Shown here: piece by piece, positions 8,339 through 16,511 of the stretch
Layout: each line of letters starts with the position of its first letter
Numbering within the stretch: position 1 is the first letter of the stretch
Source of the DNA: Arthrobacter sp.
GTDB lineage: Bacteria > Actinomycetota > Actinomycetes > Actinomycetales > Micrococcaceae
Length of the DNA: 45,719 bases
Direction of reading: 5' to 3'
NCBI GenBank assembly: GCA_030146405.1
Contig: JASLBS010000049.1
Coordinates: forward strand, 1-45,719
Notes under the pieces: model-generated
What the model saw: the letters and a program-made list of their open reading frames with translations, nothing else
What the model was told of the DNA's origin: nothing
Databases searched by the model: none
Program-made: the position numbers and the translations under genes

Positions 8339-8917
8339 TTATGCTTCATCCCCTGCTTTGCCTTGATCATCGACCTGATCCGCTGTTCTGTGGAGGATGA
8401 AGAGCCCTCCGTACGCACGCTCATCGGATCGCTGCTGATCGGTGTCCATGTAGTCGCTCAGCACGGCGTCAATCCGTGTGATGAGGTCCTCGGTGTCTTC
8501 TGGTGAAAGGTGCAGGACGAAGCGAGAAAGGCCGGCGAGTGCGCCTGGACCTGCTTCGGTCAGTTCTTCCCGCAACGCGTCGAGCGGTGCGAGCGGGTCA
8601 TCCGGGCCTGCATCATGCAGCGCCGTGTCCAGGCTCCAGGACCGCCCCGATGAGCGATACGGCTTTTCCAACGCACCGCTCACGCCTGTACGGACGCCAG
8701 CGGGCTCGAGGAATCCTGAAGCAAGCAACTGTCGCACGTGATAGAGGACGGTCCCCGGATCGTGCCCCAACCGGTCGGCGAGTTGCTTGTTGGTCAGTTC
8801 ATCGAGCCCGCATAAGCGAAGTATCCTCAGGCGCAATGGATGAGCTAGCGCCTTGATTTCTCGCGCGCTGGCAGCGGTCTTCTGCTGTTTCGCGTCCGGG
8901 CGCTTCGAGTCGGTCAT
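8339..8917 (-). CDS. ArsR-type winged-helix transcriptional regulator
   Basis: A 192-residue regulator. The N-terminal winged helix is shown by REIKALAHPLRLRILRLC followed by LTNKQLADRLGHDPGTVLYHVRQLLASGFLEP, the recognition helix of ArsR/SmtB and related HTH_20 proteins. The C-terminal part (from about residue 95) is acidic and helical; no metal-binding Cys pair is seen, so it more likely senses an organic ligand. The gene is divergent from an MFS exporter, the classic layout of a repressor controlling its neighbour and itself. TAGGAT lies exactly 6 nt before the ATG, suggesting a leaderless transcript. Confidence 0.9.
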   Translation of the reverse strand: MTDSKRPDAKQQKTAASAREIKALAHPLRLRILRLCGLDELTNKQLADRLGHDPGTVLYHVRQLLASGFLEPAGVRTGVSGALEKPYRSSGRSWSLDTALHDAGPDDPLAPLDALREELTEAGPGALAGLSRFVLHLSPEDTEDLITRIDAVLSDYMDTDQQRSDERAYGGLFILHRTADQVDDQGKAGDEA

Positions 8918-8923
8918 AGACTC

Positions 8924-8929
8924 ATCCTA
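8924..8929 (-). promoter_or_regulatory. Putative -10 box for leaderless arsR-type gene
   Basis: TAGGAT on the minus strand with a 6-nt gap to the ATG at 8917. The half-site 8937-8943 of a candidate operator lies just upstream, inside the expected promoter spacer. Confidence 0.45.
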
Positions 8930-8936
8930 GGTGTAG

Positions 8937-8969
8937 TTGAGAAATATCGACGCCGTTGAACATTCTCAA
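8937..8969. promoter_or_regulatory. Candidate operator in the arsR/MFS divergent promoter
   Basis: TTGAGAA at 8937-8943 and TTCTCAA at 8963-8969 are perfect inverted 7-mers whose centres are 26 bp apart. The left arm overlaps the regulator's promoter spacer and the right arm lies between a TTGAAC -35-like hexamer (8956-8961) and the MFS start, so one bound repressor could shut both genes. Confidence 0.45.
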
Positions 8970-8991
8970 TCGCTGTGCGATGGTTCGAGTC

Positions 8992-10245
8992 ATGACCCCT
9001 GACACCCCGCACGTGAGAACGACAGGTGGTTCACCCCTCGGAGCTTCCTACTGGAAGCTGTGGACGTCATCGGGGCTCTCGAACCTCGCGGATGGGGTGT
9101 TCAAGATTGCGCTACCGCTCATGGCGATTCAGCTCACGCAGTCTCCGACGCTGATCGCCGGACTCACTGTCGCAGCAACGCTACCGTGGCTCCTCTTCGC
9201 ATTGACTGCCGGGGCATTGGCAGACCGGGTAGATCGACGGAAGCTGATGCTGTGGGCCAATGTGAGCCGCGCCGTCCTGCCCGCTCTGCTGATAGTGGTG
9301 ATCCTTCTCGACCTCGGGTCCATCTGGGCTCTGTACGTTGTCGCCTTGATGGTCGGGGTAGCGGAGACCCTCTACGACACCACAGCGCAATCGATCCTGC
9401 CCCAAATCGTGGACAAAGGTCAGCTTTCACGCGCCAACGGGCGGCTCTACGCCGTTGAACTCACCGCCAACCAGTTCATAGGCCCTCCACTGGGCGGGCT
9501 ACTGATAGGCATCGGTGTGGTTGCGGGGTTCGCCGTCCCCGCAGCCCTATGGCTCGCAGCGGCGGGCGGACTAGTCCTACTACCGGGTAGCTTCCGGGTA
9601 GAACGAGAACAGAAGACGACGCTACGGTTCGACATCAGAGAAGGCCTGAGGTTCCTCTGGAATCAGAGGATCCTTCGCACACTCGCAGTGATGACCGGTG
9701 TCCTCAACTTTGCGTCCAGTGCGGCTTTCGCCGTCCTCGTTCTGTTCGCCGTAGGGCCCAGTTCAGACATGGGGCTATCCGAAGTCGGTTTCGGCATACT
9801 TCTGACGATGTCCGCTGTCGGTGCCTTGATCGGCTCATTCATCTCCGAATTCGTCGAAGCGAAACTGGGGCGAGCCAGATCCCTGGCACTCACCATCTTC
9901 GGCTGCGCCCTGTTCGTCGGAGCACCAGCACTCACCACCAACCCCTACGTACTAGGACCCATCCTCCTCGTGGGCGGGATACTGATTGTGCTGTGGAATG
10001 TCATCACAGTGTCGCTGCGTCAACGTATCGCCCCCAACCGACTACTCGGCAGAGTCAACAGTGCTTACCGACTTCTGTCCTGGGGAACCATGCCCGTAGG
10101 GGCAGCAGCCGGGGGGCTACTGGCTCAATGGCTGGGCCTCCAAGCCATGTTCGGCATAATGGGAGCACTCACTCTCGCTCTCGTGGTGATGATGCCGATC
10201 CTCACGGACGAAGCGATCACCGCCGCCGAGGTGGACCACGAATGA
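8992..10245 (+). CDS. MFS transporter (probable exporter)
   Basis: A 417-residue twelve-helix transporter. LADGVFKIALPLMAIQLTQSP at the N-terminus, ADRVDRRKLM in the loop between helices two and three, and the repeated glycine-rich helices resemble MFS_3/enterobactin-exporter-like proteins. The ATG at 8992 (MTPDTPHVR) is preferred; the in-frame ATG at 8980 and TTG at 8956 overlap promoter elements. Divergent transcription with an ArsR-type regulator and the shared inverted repeat suggest substrate-induced export of a drug-like or organic compound. Substrate not predictable. Confidence 0.88.
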   Translation: MTPDTPHVRTTGGSPLGASYWKLWTSSGLSNLADGVFKIALPLMAIQLTQSPTLIAGLTVAATLPWLLFALTAGALADRVDRRKLMLWANVSRAVLPALLIVVILLDLGSIWALYVVALMVGVAETLYDTTAQSILPQIVDKGQLSRANGRLYAVELTANQFIGPPLGGLLIGIGVVAGFAVPAALWLAAAGGLVLLPGSFRVEREQKTTLRFDIREGLRFLWNQRILRTLAVMTGVLNFASSAAFAVLVLFAVGPSSDMGLSEVGFGILLTMSAVGALIGSFISEFVEAKLGRARSLALTIFGCALFVGAPALTTNPYVLGPILLVGGILIVLWNVITVSLRQRIAPNRLLGRVNSAYRLLSWGTMPVGAAAGGLLAQWLGLQAMFGIMGALTLALVVMMPILTDEAITAAEVDHE

Positions 10246-10602
10246 ACCGAGCTGACGCGTATGCTCCGGTGGAAAAACCTAGCAGGTAGAAATCCTGGTG
10301 CGGTTCGAATGGTCCTGCTGGATTGAGCGATCGCCCACGAAGCGCGTGGGAACTCCGGCGTCGCCCACCGGGGTTTTCAGGTCGGAGCCTCCTCAGCTCG
10401 GGTGCGAGGAGGGCTCGGGTCACTTTCGGGGGCGCAATGGGTGTGCGTGCTCTCTTACCCATTGAGCGAAGGTGCGAGCAGGTGGCCCTGTTCACCCTGA
10501 CACATCTCACCGACGCGCACGTACCTCCGTACCAGGCGGTACGTCAGTCGAAAGCTCCTCAACTTCCGCCGACGCCGTTCACCGAGATTCGAAAGACACC
10601 CC
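10246..10602 (+). promoter_or_regulatory. Hairpin-rich intergenic region upstream of the second MFS gene
   Basis: No gene is visible, but self-complementary pairs follow one another: AGCAGG/CCTGCT (starting 10281), CCCACG/CGTGGG (10334-10350), GAGCCTCCTC paired with 10406-10416 through one bulge (10385-10416), CAATGGGT/ACCCATTG (10435-10464) and ACGTACC/GGTACGT (10519-10544). The octamer GCTCGGGT occurs twice (10396-10403, 10413-10420). It could be a structured leader or small RNA; I matched it to no riboswitch class I know. The last repeat, 58 bp before the MFS start, could instead be a protein operator. Confidence 0.4.
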
Positions 10603-11853
10603 ATGATCCCCACACGTACCCGACCTCCAACCCCCAGCCGTGACGCTTCACGAGCCAGACTCGGCGTAGCCGTCCTGTTCTTCACCAACGGAGCGATCTT
10701 CGCCAGCATCCTGCCGCGGTACCCGGAGATCAAGGAAGCTCTGAATCTGTCGAACGCGGCCTTCGGCGCCGCCGTCGCAGCGTTCCCTCTCGGAGCCCTG
10801 CTGGCAGGTCTCACTGCGGGCATCCTGATACGCCGTTACCGATCCTCGAGGGTAGCGATCATCGCGACAGTGATCTGCGCGGTCGGCATCCTCCTGGCCG
10901 CGACCGGTCAGAACTGGTGGGCACTGGCAGGCGGACTCTTCATCGCAGGAGCCATGGACTCCATCACGGACGTCGCACAGAACTCCCACGGACTACGCGT
11001 ACAGAAGCTCTATCAACGATCCATCCTGAACTCGTTCCACGCTATCTGGAGCATCGGCGCCGTCAGCGGAGGTGTTCTCGGCGCGCTGGCCGCACAGCAA
11101 GGAACTCCCCGCGCCCTGCACCTGGGTCTCACCGCGATCATCTTCAGCATCGCCGCCTGCAGCATCTACCGGCACCTCCTCCCCGGCGGCGAACCGCTCG
11201 AGGACGAAACACCCTCACCGGACACGGAAACAGACCTCGACACCCCGCGAACCCAGGAGAGCCGAGCAGGTCGTCAAGGCGCTGCCAGCTTCGGCAAGTA
11301 CGCGGTCCTCGCAGCTCTGGTCATCATCGCCTCCTCCGGGGCCCTCGTCGAAGACGCGGGCAGCTCCTGGGCCGCGATCTACCTCAGCGATTCACTAGCC
11401 GCCTCGTCCTTCACCGCCGGCCTCGGATTCATCGCCCTTCAAGGAATGCAATTCATAGGACGCCTCCTCGGTGACCGCCTCGTCGATCGATTCGGCCAAC
11501 GCCTGATCGCCCGCCTCGGAGGAATCAGCGTCCTGGCCGGCATGGGTATCGCCCTGCTCGTACCGAGCATCCCAACAACAATCATCGGGTTCGGCCTCGC
11601 CGGACTGGGAGTCGCAACCCTGATACCCGCAGCCATGCACGCAGCCGACGAACTACCCGGCTTCAAACCCGGAGCAGGACTCACCATCGTCAGCTGGCTA
11701 CTACGCATCGGATTCCTCGTCTCACCACCCATCGTCGGGGCAATCGCCGATGCATCCGAACTGCGCTACGGACTCCTCATCGTCCCCCTCGCCGGGCTAC
11801 TCGTCATCGCCCTCGCCGGCGTCCTCACCACCAGAACCCACACCCGCCTCTGA
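10603..11853 (+). CDS. MFS transporter, YbjJ/fucose-permease-like
   Basis: A 416-residue twelve-helix permease. RLGVAVLFFTNGAIFASILPRYPEIKEALNLSNAAFGAAVAAFPLGAL is typical of the YbjJ-like group, and the LHAIWS-type segment (SFHAIWSIGAVSGGVLG) starts helix five. A hydrophilic loop of about 45 residues, rich in Thr, Asp and Glu (around residues 195-240), joins the two halves. The ATG at 10603 follows GAAAGA by about 8 nt. Its hairpin-rich upstream region may control it. Substrate unknown. It lies 357 bp after another MFS gene but is not closely related by eye. Confidence 0.87.
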   Translation: MIPTRTRPPTPSRDASRARLGVAVLFFTNGAIFASILPRYPEIKEALNLSNAAFGAAVAAFPLGALLAGLTAGILIRRYRSSRVAIIATVICAVGILLAATGQNWWALAGGLFIAGAMDSITDVAQNSHGLRVQKLYQRSILNSFHAIWSIGAVSGGVLGALAAQQGTPRALHLGLTAIIFSIAACSIYRHLLPGGEPLEDETPSPDTETDLDTPRTQESRAGRQGAASFGKYAVLAALVIIASSGALVEDAGSSWAAIYLSDSLAASSFTAGLGFIALQGMQFIGRLLGDRLVDRFGQRLIARLGGISVLAGMGIALLVPSIPTTIIGFGLAGLGVATLIPAAMHAADELPGFKPGAGLTIVSWLLRIGFLVSPPIVGAIADASELRYGLLIVPLAGLLVIALAGVLTTRTHTRL

Positions 11854-12081
11854 CAGCACATGTATCTCTGCCATCTACGTGAAGAGTCCCCCCTACGAAT
11901 ATGCGCTGCTGCACAGGGTGTGCTCACGTCACCACCGACGAGTAGATGATCGGGTCGGGGCGTCAGCGCTCGCGATCCAGTGATGATCGGTGATCGAGTC
12001 TCGGGGTGGCGGCGCTTCAGCTACAGGAGTAGTGGGCACTTCTCGGCATCGGTCCGGCCGCAGCCATGGAAGACTGCTGGC

Positions 12082-13314
12082 ATGGAGACCCCGGCGCGCG
12101 ACCACGACATCGTCCTCTTCGGCGCTACTGGCTTCGTGGGTGAACTCATCGCCGGATATCTGGCTCACCACGCTCCGCCGGACCTGCGCGTGGGACTCGC
12201 CGGGAGATCGAGAGTGAAGCTCGAGGCCGTACGGTCCAGACTGCCCGCCGCCGCACACGACTGGGCCCTCATCGAGGCCGACTCGGAGCACCCTGACTCG
12301 CTCGCTGCGCTGGCCGCGGGTACCAGGGTTCTCTTCACCACGGTGGGTCCCTACGCGAAGTACGGACTGCCCGTCGTCGAGGCATGTGCCCGCGCCGGCA
12401 CCCACTACGGGGACCTCACGGGTGAGGTGTCCTTCGTCCGTGAAGCCATCGACCGTTGTGACGCCCTGGCAAGGACTACCGGTGCACGGATAGTCCATGC
12501 GTGCGGCTACGACTCCATCCCGTCGGACCTCGCAGTATTCCTCCTGCACCAGACCGCGGAGGCCGACGGCGCGGGCGGACTGACCGAGGTGCAGCTCGTC
12601 GCCAGGGCGAAGGGTGGCTTCAGCGGCGGCACCATCGAGTCGATGCGTGGGCAGCTCGACGGCATGCGGTCCGACCCTGTGCTGCGATCACTCGCGGGCG
12701 ATCCCCACTCCCTCAGCCCGGACCGGACGGTGGAGCCCTCGACCCGGCAGCCGTCGGACCTGGGATGGGTCGGCCGCGCGGAGGACGGCCTGTGGACCGC
12801 GCCCTTCATCATGGCATCTGCGAACACGCGGATCGTGCGCCGCAGCAATGCCCTGCAGGGTTGGGCCTACGGTCGGTCCCTGCGGTACGGCGAGGTGATG
12901 GGTATGGGGCGGGGGCCCGTCGGCGCCGTCCTCGCTGGAGCAACGGCACTCGGCCTACGGGTGTTCGGAGCCGCACTGGCCCTACCCCCCACGAGGAAAC
13001 TACTGGACCGCGTCCTTCCCTCGCCCGGTGCGGGCCCGAGCGAGACCGAGCGGCGCTCAGGCTGGTTCCGCTCGCAGGTGACTGCTTCCACGGAGAGCGG
13101 CCGGCGGTACCGTGTTGTCGCAGCCGGGCCTGGTGACCCGGGATACGCCGCCACCGCGGTGATGGCCGGTGAGACGGCGCTCTCACTTGCTCTCGACGGC
13201 GACCGCCTGCCGCCCGACGCAGGATCGCTGACCACGGCGACCGCCCTCGGAGACGTCCTGGTGGAACGATTACGCGCAGCAGGCCATACCTACGAAGTCA
13301 TGTCCCTCGCCTGA
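12082..13314 (+). CDS. Saccharopine dehydrogenase-like / trans-acting enoyl reductase family protein
   Basis: A 410-residue oxidoreductase with an N-terminal Rossmann fold: DIVLFGATGFVGELIAGYL carries the GATGFVG dinucleotide-binding loop at residues 14-20, and LAGRSRVKLEAVR supplies the phosphate-binding basic residues expected for NADPH. The GDLTGEVSFVREAID and HACGYDSIPSDLAVFLL segments match the family of mycobacterial trans-acting enoyl reductases (Rv2449c/Rv2953-like). Length is normal. The ATG at 12082 gives the usual short leader before the Rossmann strand. It stands alone, with no lipid genes nearby, so the substrate is open. Confidence 0.88.
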   Translation: METPARDHDIVLFGATGFVGELIAGYLAHHAPPDLRVGLAGRSRVKLEAVRSRLPAAAHDWALIEADSEHPDSLAALAAGTRVLFTTVGPYAKYGLPVVEACARAGTHYGDLTGEVSFVREAIDRCDALARTTGARIVHACGYDSIPSDLAVFLLHQTAEADGAGGLTEVQLVARAKGGFSGGTIESMRGQLDGMRSDPVLRSLAGDPHSLSPDRTVEPSTRQPSDLGWVGRAEDGLWTAPFIMASANTRIVRRSNALQGWAYGRSLRYGEVMGMGRGPVGAVLAGATALGLRVFGAALALPPTRKLLDRVLPSPGAGPSETERRSGWFRSQVTASTESGRRYRVVAAGPGDPGYAATAVMAGETALSLALDGDRLPPDAGSLTTATALGDVLVERLRAAGHTYEVMSLA

Positions 13315-13423
13315 CACAGGAAATGGTGCACCGGTTGTGCTTGGTGCACCACCTCCTGTCCAAGGACCACCAGAATCAGCCCAGCGGTGTATGGCCAAAC
13401 ATGCAGTCCCGCACTGTCATCGG

Positions 13424-13972
13424 TCAACGGGTCCGATCTGGAGTTTTTGCCGCACGGTGTCGTTTGGCGTTGGAGATGGTGACCGCGGCCAGCAGTGGAC
13501 CCCATGCGACCAGAGGTACGTAGAAAAACCCGACGAGGCACGCTCCGGCTGTCGTCATGTCAGGGTGTGGCGTGACCCACCAGAACAGCAATGGGGTCCA
13601 CAGAACCATCAAGAGGACTGCACCGGTCATGGCCGCGAGAACCACCGGCACCGTGGGGATCCGACGGCCTCCGATCAACGGCACCCAGCGAGGAATGATC
13701 TCTCCCCATGGCTGGACGAGCCCAAGGGTCAGCAGGGCGGCCACCTCTGTCAGCAAGCTGAGCGCCAGAAGATAGATCCATCCCCATCCGGCTACGTCGA
13801 GGTCGATCAGCCCCTGCTCAGTGAATCCGCCCGAGAACCCGAAGACGAGAGAGATCCGCCATACAGCGGATGGAAGGGGCGTCAGTGCCGCGGCGTGCGC
13901 GCCTACCCGCGCCCATCGTGGAGGAGCTGAGCGTGATGCCTTCGAACCAGGCACGTGCGTCGTCGAGGTCAC
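13424..13972 (-). CDS. Conserved four-helix membrane protein
   Basis: A 182-residue protein with about four membrane helices (around VWRISLVFGFSGGF, GWIYLLALSLLTEVAALLTLGLV, VVLAAMTGAVLLMVLWTPLLF and GACLVGFFYVPLVAWGPLLAAVTI). VPLIGGRRIPT and VQPWGEIIPRW between helices are features I remember from unnamed actinobacterial membrane proteins. Function unknown. The GTG start has TAGTGT exactly 6 nt upstream, so a leaderless transcript is likely. The C-terminus is basic and cytoplasmic. No operon partner. Confidence 0.8.
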   Translation of the reverse strand: MTSTTHVPGSKASRSAPPRWARVGAHAAALTPLPSAVWRISLVFGFSGGFTEQGLIDLDVAGWGWIYLLALSLLTEVAALLTLGLVQPWGEIIPRWVPLIGGRRIPTVPVVLAAMTGAVLLMVLWTPLLFWWVTPHPDMTTAGACLVGFFYVPLVAWGPLLAAVTISNAKRHRAAKTPDRTR

Positions 13973-13978
13973 GTTTCA

Positions 13979-13984
13979 ACACTA
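13979..13984 (-). promoter_or_regulatory. Putative -10 box for leaderless membrane-protein gene
   Basis: TAGTGT on the minus strand, 6 nt before the GTG at 13972; no Shine-Dalgarno fits. The remaining gap to 14238 carries only a doubtful 69-codon minus-strand frame (13982-14191), which I do not call. Confidence 0.45.
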
Positions 13985-14238
13985 GGCACGGAGCATGAAA
14001 GTGACGCCAGCAGCAGGGAGGAACTGGTAGTGCCCACTGCACCCCTCTGCCGGATTGTCACCATCCCAGAAGACGACGGCGAGTCGATGAACCGCCGGAA
14101 ACGACACTGCCTGGACCGCTCGTTCGAACGCTTGAGGGACACACCGACCTGATCCGGACAGCTGTGACCGGACTCCCCCACCAGCGCCCACTCACCGGCG
14201 GATAGGATCTGGTCCCCTCCACGCTATGACCGCCCGCG

Positions 14239-14499
14239 TCAGGTGATGCGGGGCCGGGTGAAGTGTCGGGCAAGCTGGCTCAGAGCGGCTGTCGTGATGA
14301 TGATGGACAGCGCGACTGCGACCAGCATGACGTAGAGACCGGTGAGCATCACCATCGGGGACGACACGTCGTGCAGGTAGCTGATCCCGCCGATGAGGCC
14401 GACAGCCCAGAACACCGCCACGACGATGAGGGCAACCAGCGACGGGACCGCCCCGCCGTGTTCGCTGAACCATAGGGTGGGTCTTCTTGAGCCGATCAT
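14239..14499 (-). CDS. Small two-helix membrane protein next to the ECF sigma factor
   Basis: An 86-residue protein with two predicted helices (VPSLVALIVVAVFWAVGLIGGISYL and MVMLTGLYVMLVAVALSIIITTAAL) and a basic C-terminus (RHFTRPRIT). It overlaps the sigma gene by 4 bp (ATGA), so it is translated in step with it. Full-length SigK-family sigma genes are normally followed by rskA, a one-helix anti-sigma factor with a zinc-binding domain; this protein shows neither that domain nor an HxxxCxxC motif. It might be an unrelated membrane partner or regulator of the sigma factor, but that is inference from position only. Confidence 0.72.
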   Translation of the reverse strand: MIGSRRPTLWFSEHGGAVPSLVALIVVAVFWAVGLIGGISYLHDVSSPMVMLTGLYVMLVAVALSIIITTAALSQLARHFTRPRIT

Positions 14500-15146
14500 G
14501 CCGGTTCCTGCAGGCAGGAGCCGAGACGTTTGATGCCGTCGCGGATACGGGTCTTCGCCGTCGGGACCGGGATGCCGAGATGATCAGCGACCTGGACGTA
14601 GGTCATGCATGAGTAGTACGCGAGATGAATGGCCTCACGCTGCACCTTGGAAAGAGTCCGCAGACCCGACCTCACCGCCTCAGCTTCAGATCCTTCGATC
14701 ACAGCGTCTACTACCTGGTCGTAGTCGGTATCCCGGTTTCTCAGACCCCACCGCGAGTCCCGTACACGGTGGGACTGTTCGGCCCGGACCTTGTCCACCG
14801 CACGGCGGTGGGCGATGGTCATCATCCAGGACATCCCCGATCCCTGGACCGGGTCGAAGCGGGCTGCATCACCAATCCACAGTGCGAGGAACACATCCTG
14901 TGTCGTCTCCGCGCTCATCTCCGCGTCGATCAGGATTCTGCGTACAAGCCCGTAGACGCGGTGCGCGGTGCGCTCGTACAGCTCGTCGAAAGCTTGCGCA
15001 TCGCCGTCGCCGGTCCGGAGCAGCAGAGCTCCTACCTCAGCGCCAGGGCTACCGGCATCACTGCACAGGAGGGCAGGGTCAACGGATGAACCTGCAGAAA
15101 GAGACCGAGTGCGAGTCGGAAGGAGTGGCGATTGGACTGTCTGCAT
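14496..15146 (-). CDS. ECF RNA polymerase sigma factor, SigK-like
   Basis: A 216-residue extracytoplasmic-function sigma factor. Region 2 is AQAFDELYERTAHRVYGLVRRIL with the DVFLALW -10 recognition helix; region 4 is LSKVQREAIHLAYYSCMTYVQVADHLGIPVPTAKTRIRDGIKRL. The sequence around SWMMTIAHRRAVDKVRAEQ is characteristic of the SigK group (ECF19). The N-terminal 40 residues are longer than usual, so the true start may lie further in; ATG 15146 has GAAGG about 11 nt upstream. Coupled with the small membrane protein at 14239. An inverted repeat 119 bp upstream (15265-15288) may regulate it. Confidence 0.92.
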   Translation of the reverse strand: MQTVQSPLLPTRTRSLSAGSSVDPALLCSDAGSPGAEVGALLLRTGDGDAQAFDELYERTAHRVYGLVRRILIDAEMSAETTQDVFLALWIGDAARFDPVQGSGMSWMMTIAHRRAVDKVRAEQSHRVRDSRWGLRNRDTDYDQVVDAVIEGSEAEAVRSGLRTLSKVQREAIHLAYYSCMTYVQVADHLGIPVPTAKTRIRDGIKRLGSCLQEPA

Positions 15147-15264
15147 ATGGCTGAGACCTTCGGAGAGCTGCTGCGTTTGATCGGAGGTTCACAGCGCGGT
15201 CCGCCGCAACTCACCGGTCGCTAAAGAACCTAAGGACAGCCAACCACAGGCCCTTTCCGGTCGA

Positions 15265-15288
15265 TACGAAAGTAGCCTTACTTTCGTA
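15265..15288. promoter_or_regulatory. Perfect 10-bp inverted repeat, candidate regulator box
   Basis: TACGAAAGTA (15265-15274) and TACTTTCGTA (15279-15288) are exact reverse complements around GCCT. The core GTAGCCTTA is close to the TTAGCCTAA core of IdeR/DtxR iron boxes, with a 4-nt rather than 3-nt centre. It lies between the sigma gene (minus) and the His-rich membrane protein gene (plus). Elsewhere in 15147-15564 I see a TGTCA/TGACA repeat at 15494-15505 but no gene. Confidence 0.45.
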
Positions 15289-15493
15289 AATCCTGCCTTT
15301 ACGCGCTGTTTACTGAGGTAGGTCCGAATGCAGCACCTTCACCAGAGGTCAGAGCTCGACGCGAAGCAGTAACGCCAAGGGTGAACGACCGACCACGGAT
15401 GAGCACCATCCGGGAGCAGGGTGCGGACGAAGAGTCAGGTAGCGCCGCAGGTACGTGCGAAACGGTTTGTGCGCGTGAACGGGTTCCGTGCTC

Positions 15494-15505
15494 TGTCATG
15501 TGACA
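15494..15505. promoter_or_regulatory. Short palindrome upstream of the His-rich membrane protein gene
   Basis: TGTCA (15494-15498) and TGACA (15501-15505) flank TG, 59 bp before the ATG at 15565. A possible operator; the support is symmetry and position only. Confidence 0.25.
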
Positions 15506-15564
15506 ATGAAAAGCTCGGCCTTCCGGCCGCGTAGTAACACTGAGGATGTGCGGGAGGGAGGGAC

Positions 15565-16197
15565 ATGCCCGGGAAGGTTCGACTGACGCCTGCTGCTCGC
15601 TTGGTGCGCGGCACCCTGTGCGCTGCTCTGGCCATCTTCCTCGCTGGTTCATCGCATGCTGTCGCGGGCGGGACCGTCCCGACTCCTGCGCTTCTTCTGG
15701 CGTTCCCGCTCAGCGCCCTGGCATGCGTGATCCTCGCCGGCCGGCAGTTGTCCCTGCCACGCGTGGCACTGGGCGTGGGTATCAGCCAAGTCGTCTTCCA
15801 CTTCCTTTTCGACCTGTTCGGTGCGATGCCCTCGACCGTGGTGATTCATGCCGGTCACCAGCATGACGGCATACCTGCCCTGCCCTTGTCATTGATGGCA
15901 TCCGGTACCGGGTCCCCTCTCGGCGGGATGGAGGTGGGCATGATCGCCTCCCACCTCGTCGCCGGTCTGGTGACGATGGCGCTGGTGCGCCATGGCGAGC
16001 GCCTGTGGTGGTCACTGATGGGCGTTCTTCAGGCGGCCGTGACGACCATTCTGTGTCTTGTCCGGCTCTACCCGGTCTCCGCGGGACGCCGACGCGGCTT
16101 CATTGAATACGCACCCTACGGGCTGCACGAGCTGTTGCAATGCGACACTCGACTACGCTTGCGCGGCCCTCCCACACAGCAACTCTCCTTCTCCTAG
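15565..16197 (+). CDS. Membrane protein with His-rich loop, metal-related neighbourhood
   Basis: A 210-residue membrane protein with about five helices. Residues 95-100 are HAGHQH in an extracytoplasmic-looking loop, with H130 and H143 further on, which could bind metal. The C-terminal RLRLRGPP tail matches what I recall of actinobacterial proteins encoded beside PepSY, YcnI or copper-handling genes. GGGAGGGA lies 5-8 nt before the ATG. The next gene in the same direction is a PepSY membrane protein 314 bp away. A role in copper or heme handling is an inference from context. Confidence 0.75.
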   Translation: MPGKVRLTPAARLVRGTLCAALAIFLAGSSHAVAGGTVPTPALLLAFPLSALACVILAGRQLSLPRVALGVGISQVVFHFLFDLFGAMPSTVVIHAGHQHDGIPALPLSLMASGTGSPLGGMEVGMIASHLVAGLVTMALVRHGERLWWSLMGVLQAAVTTILCLVRLYPVSAGRRRGFIEYAPYGLHELLQCDTRLRLRGPPTQQLSFS

Positions 16198-16511
16198 GAC
16201 GTAGGCCCGGAACGAGCTGCGACGATGATCGCGGTCTGCTGACACGCGTTCTTTCGCGGCTCCTTCGCTGATTCGCACTCCCGCGTAATCTCACGGCTCG
16301 CCGCTTGTCCGGCTCAGCCCTGGCGATACGTGCTGAGCGCCCGTGCGACTACCCGAACAGCCGAACATTCGGTACCCACTGGCACCCCTGAGCCCGGGTA
16401 CACCTTCGGCTCCGCTCGTGGCTGACGTGCATCAACGCGTCGATGCGGACGCACCTTCATTCGTCTCCTGATCCTGCCTCTGCAGGGTTCTGCTTGAAAG
16501 AACTCATTCCC
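16198..16511. other. Gap between the His-rich membrane protein and PepSY genes
   Basis: 314 bp with no supportable gene. Short symmetric elements occur (for instance GCATC/GATGC around 16430-16445), and the PepSY promoter must lie here, but I cannot point to a convincing -35/-10 pair. Confidence 0.4.

Noticed and set aside
10446..10475. A D-arm-like sequence on the minus strand (GCTC, 11-nt loop, GAGC) suggesting a tRNA gene
   Set aside because: No matching anticodon arm with T33, no T-arm at the right distance and no acceptor stem; a full tRNA cannot be folded.
13982..14191. A 69-codon minus-strand frame with FWDGDNPAEGCSGHYQFLPAAG
   Set aside because: Protein-like in part, but the start has no ribosome site or leaderless box and no family is recognised; too weak to call.
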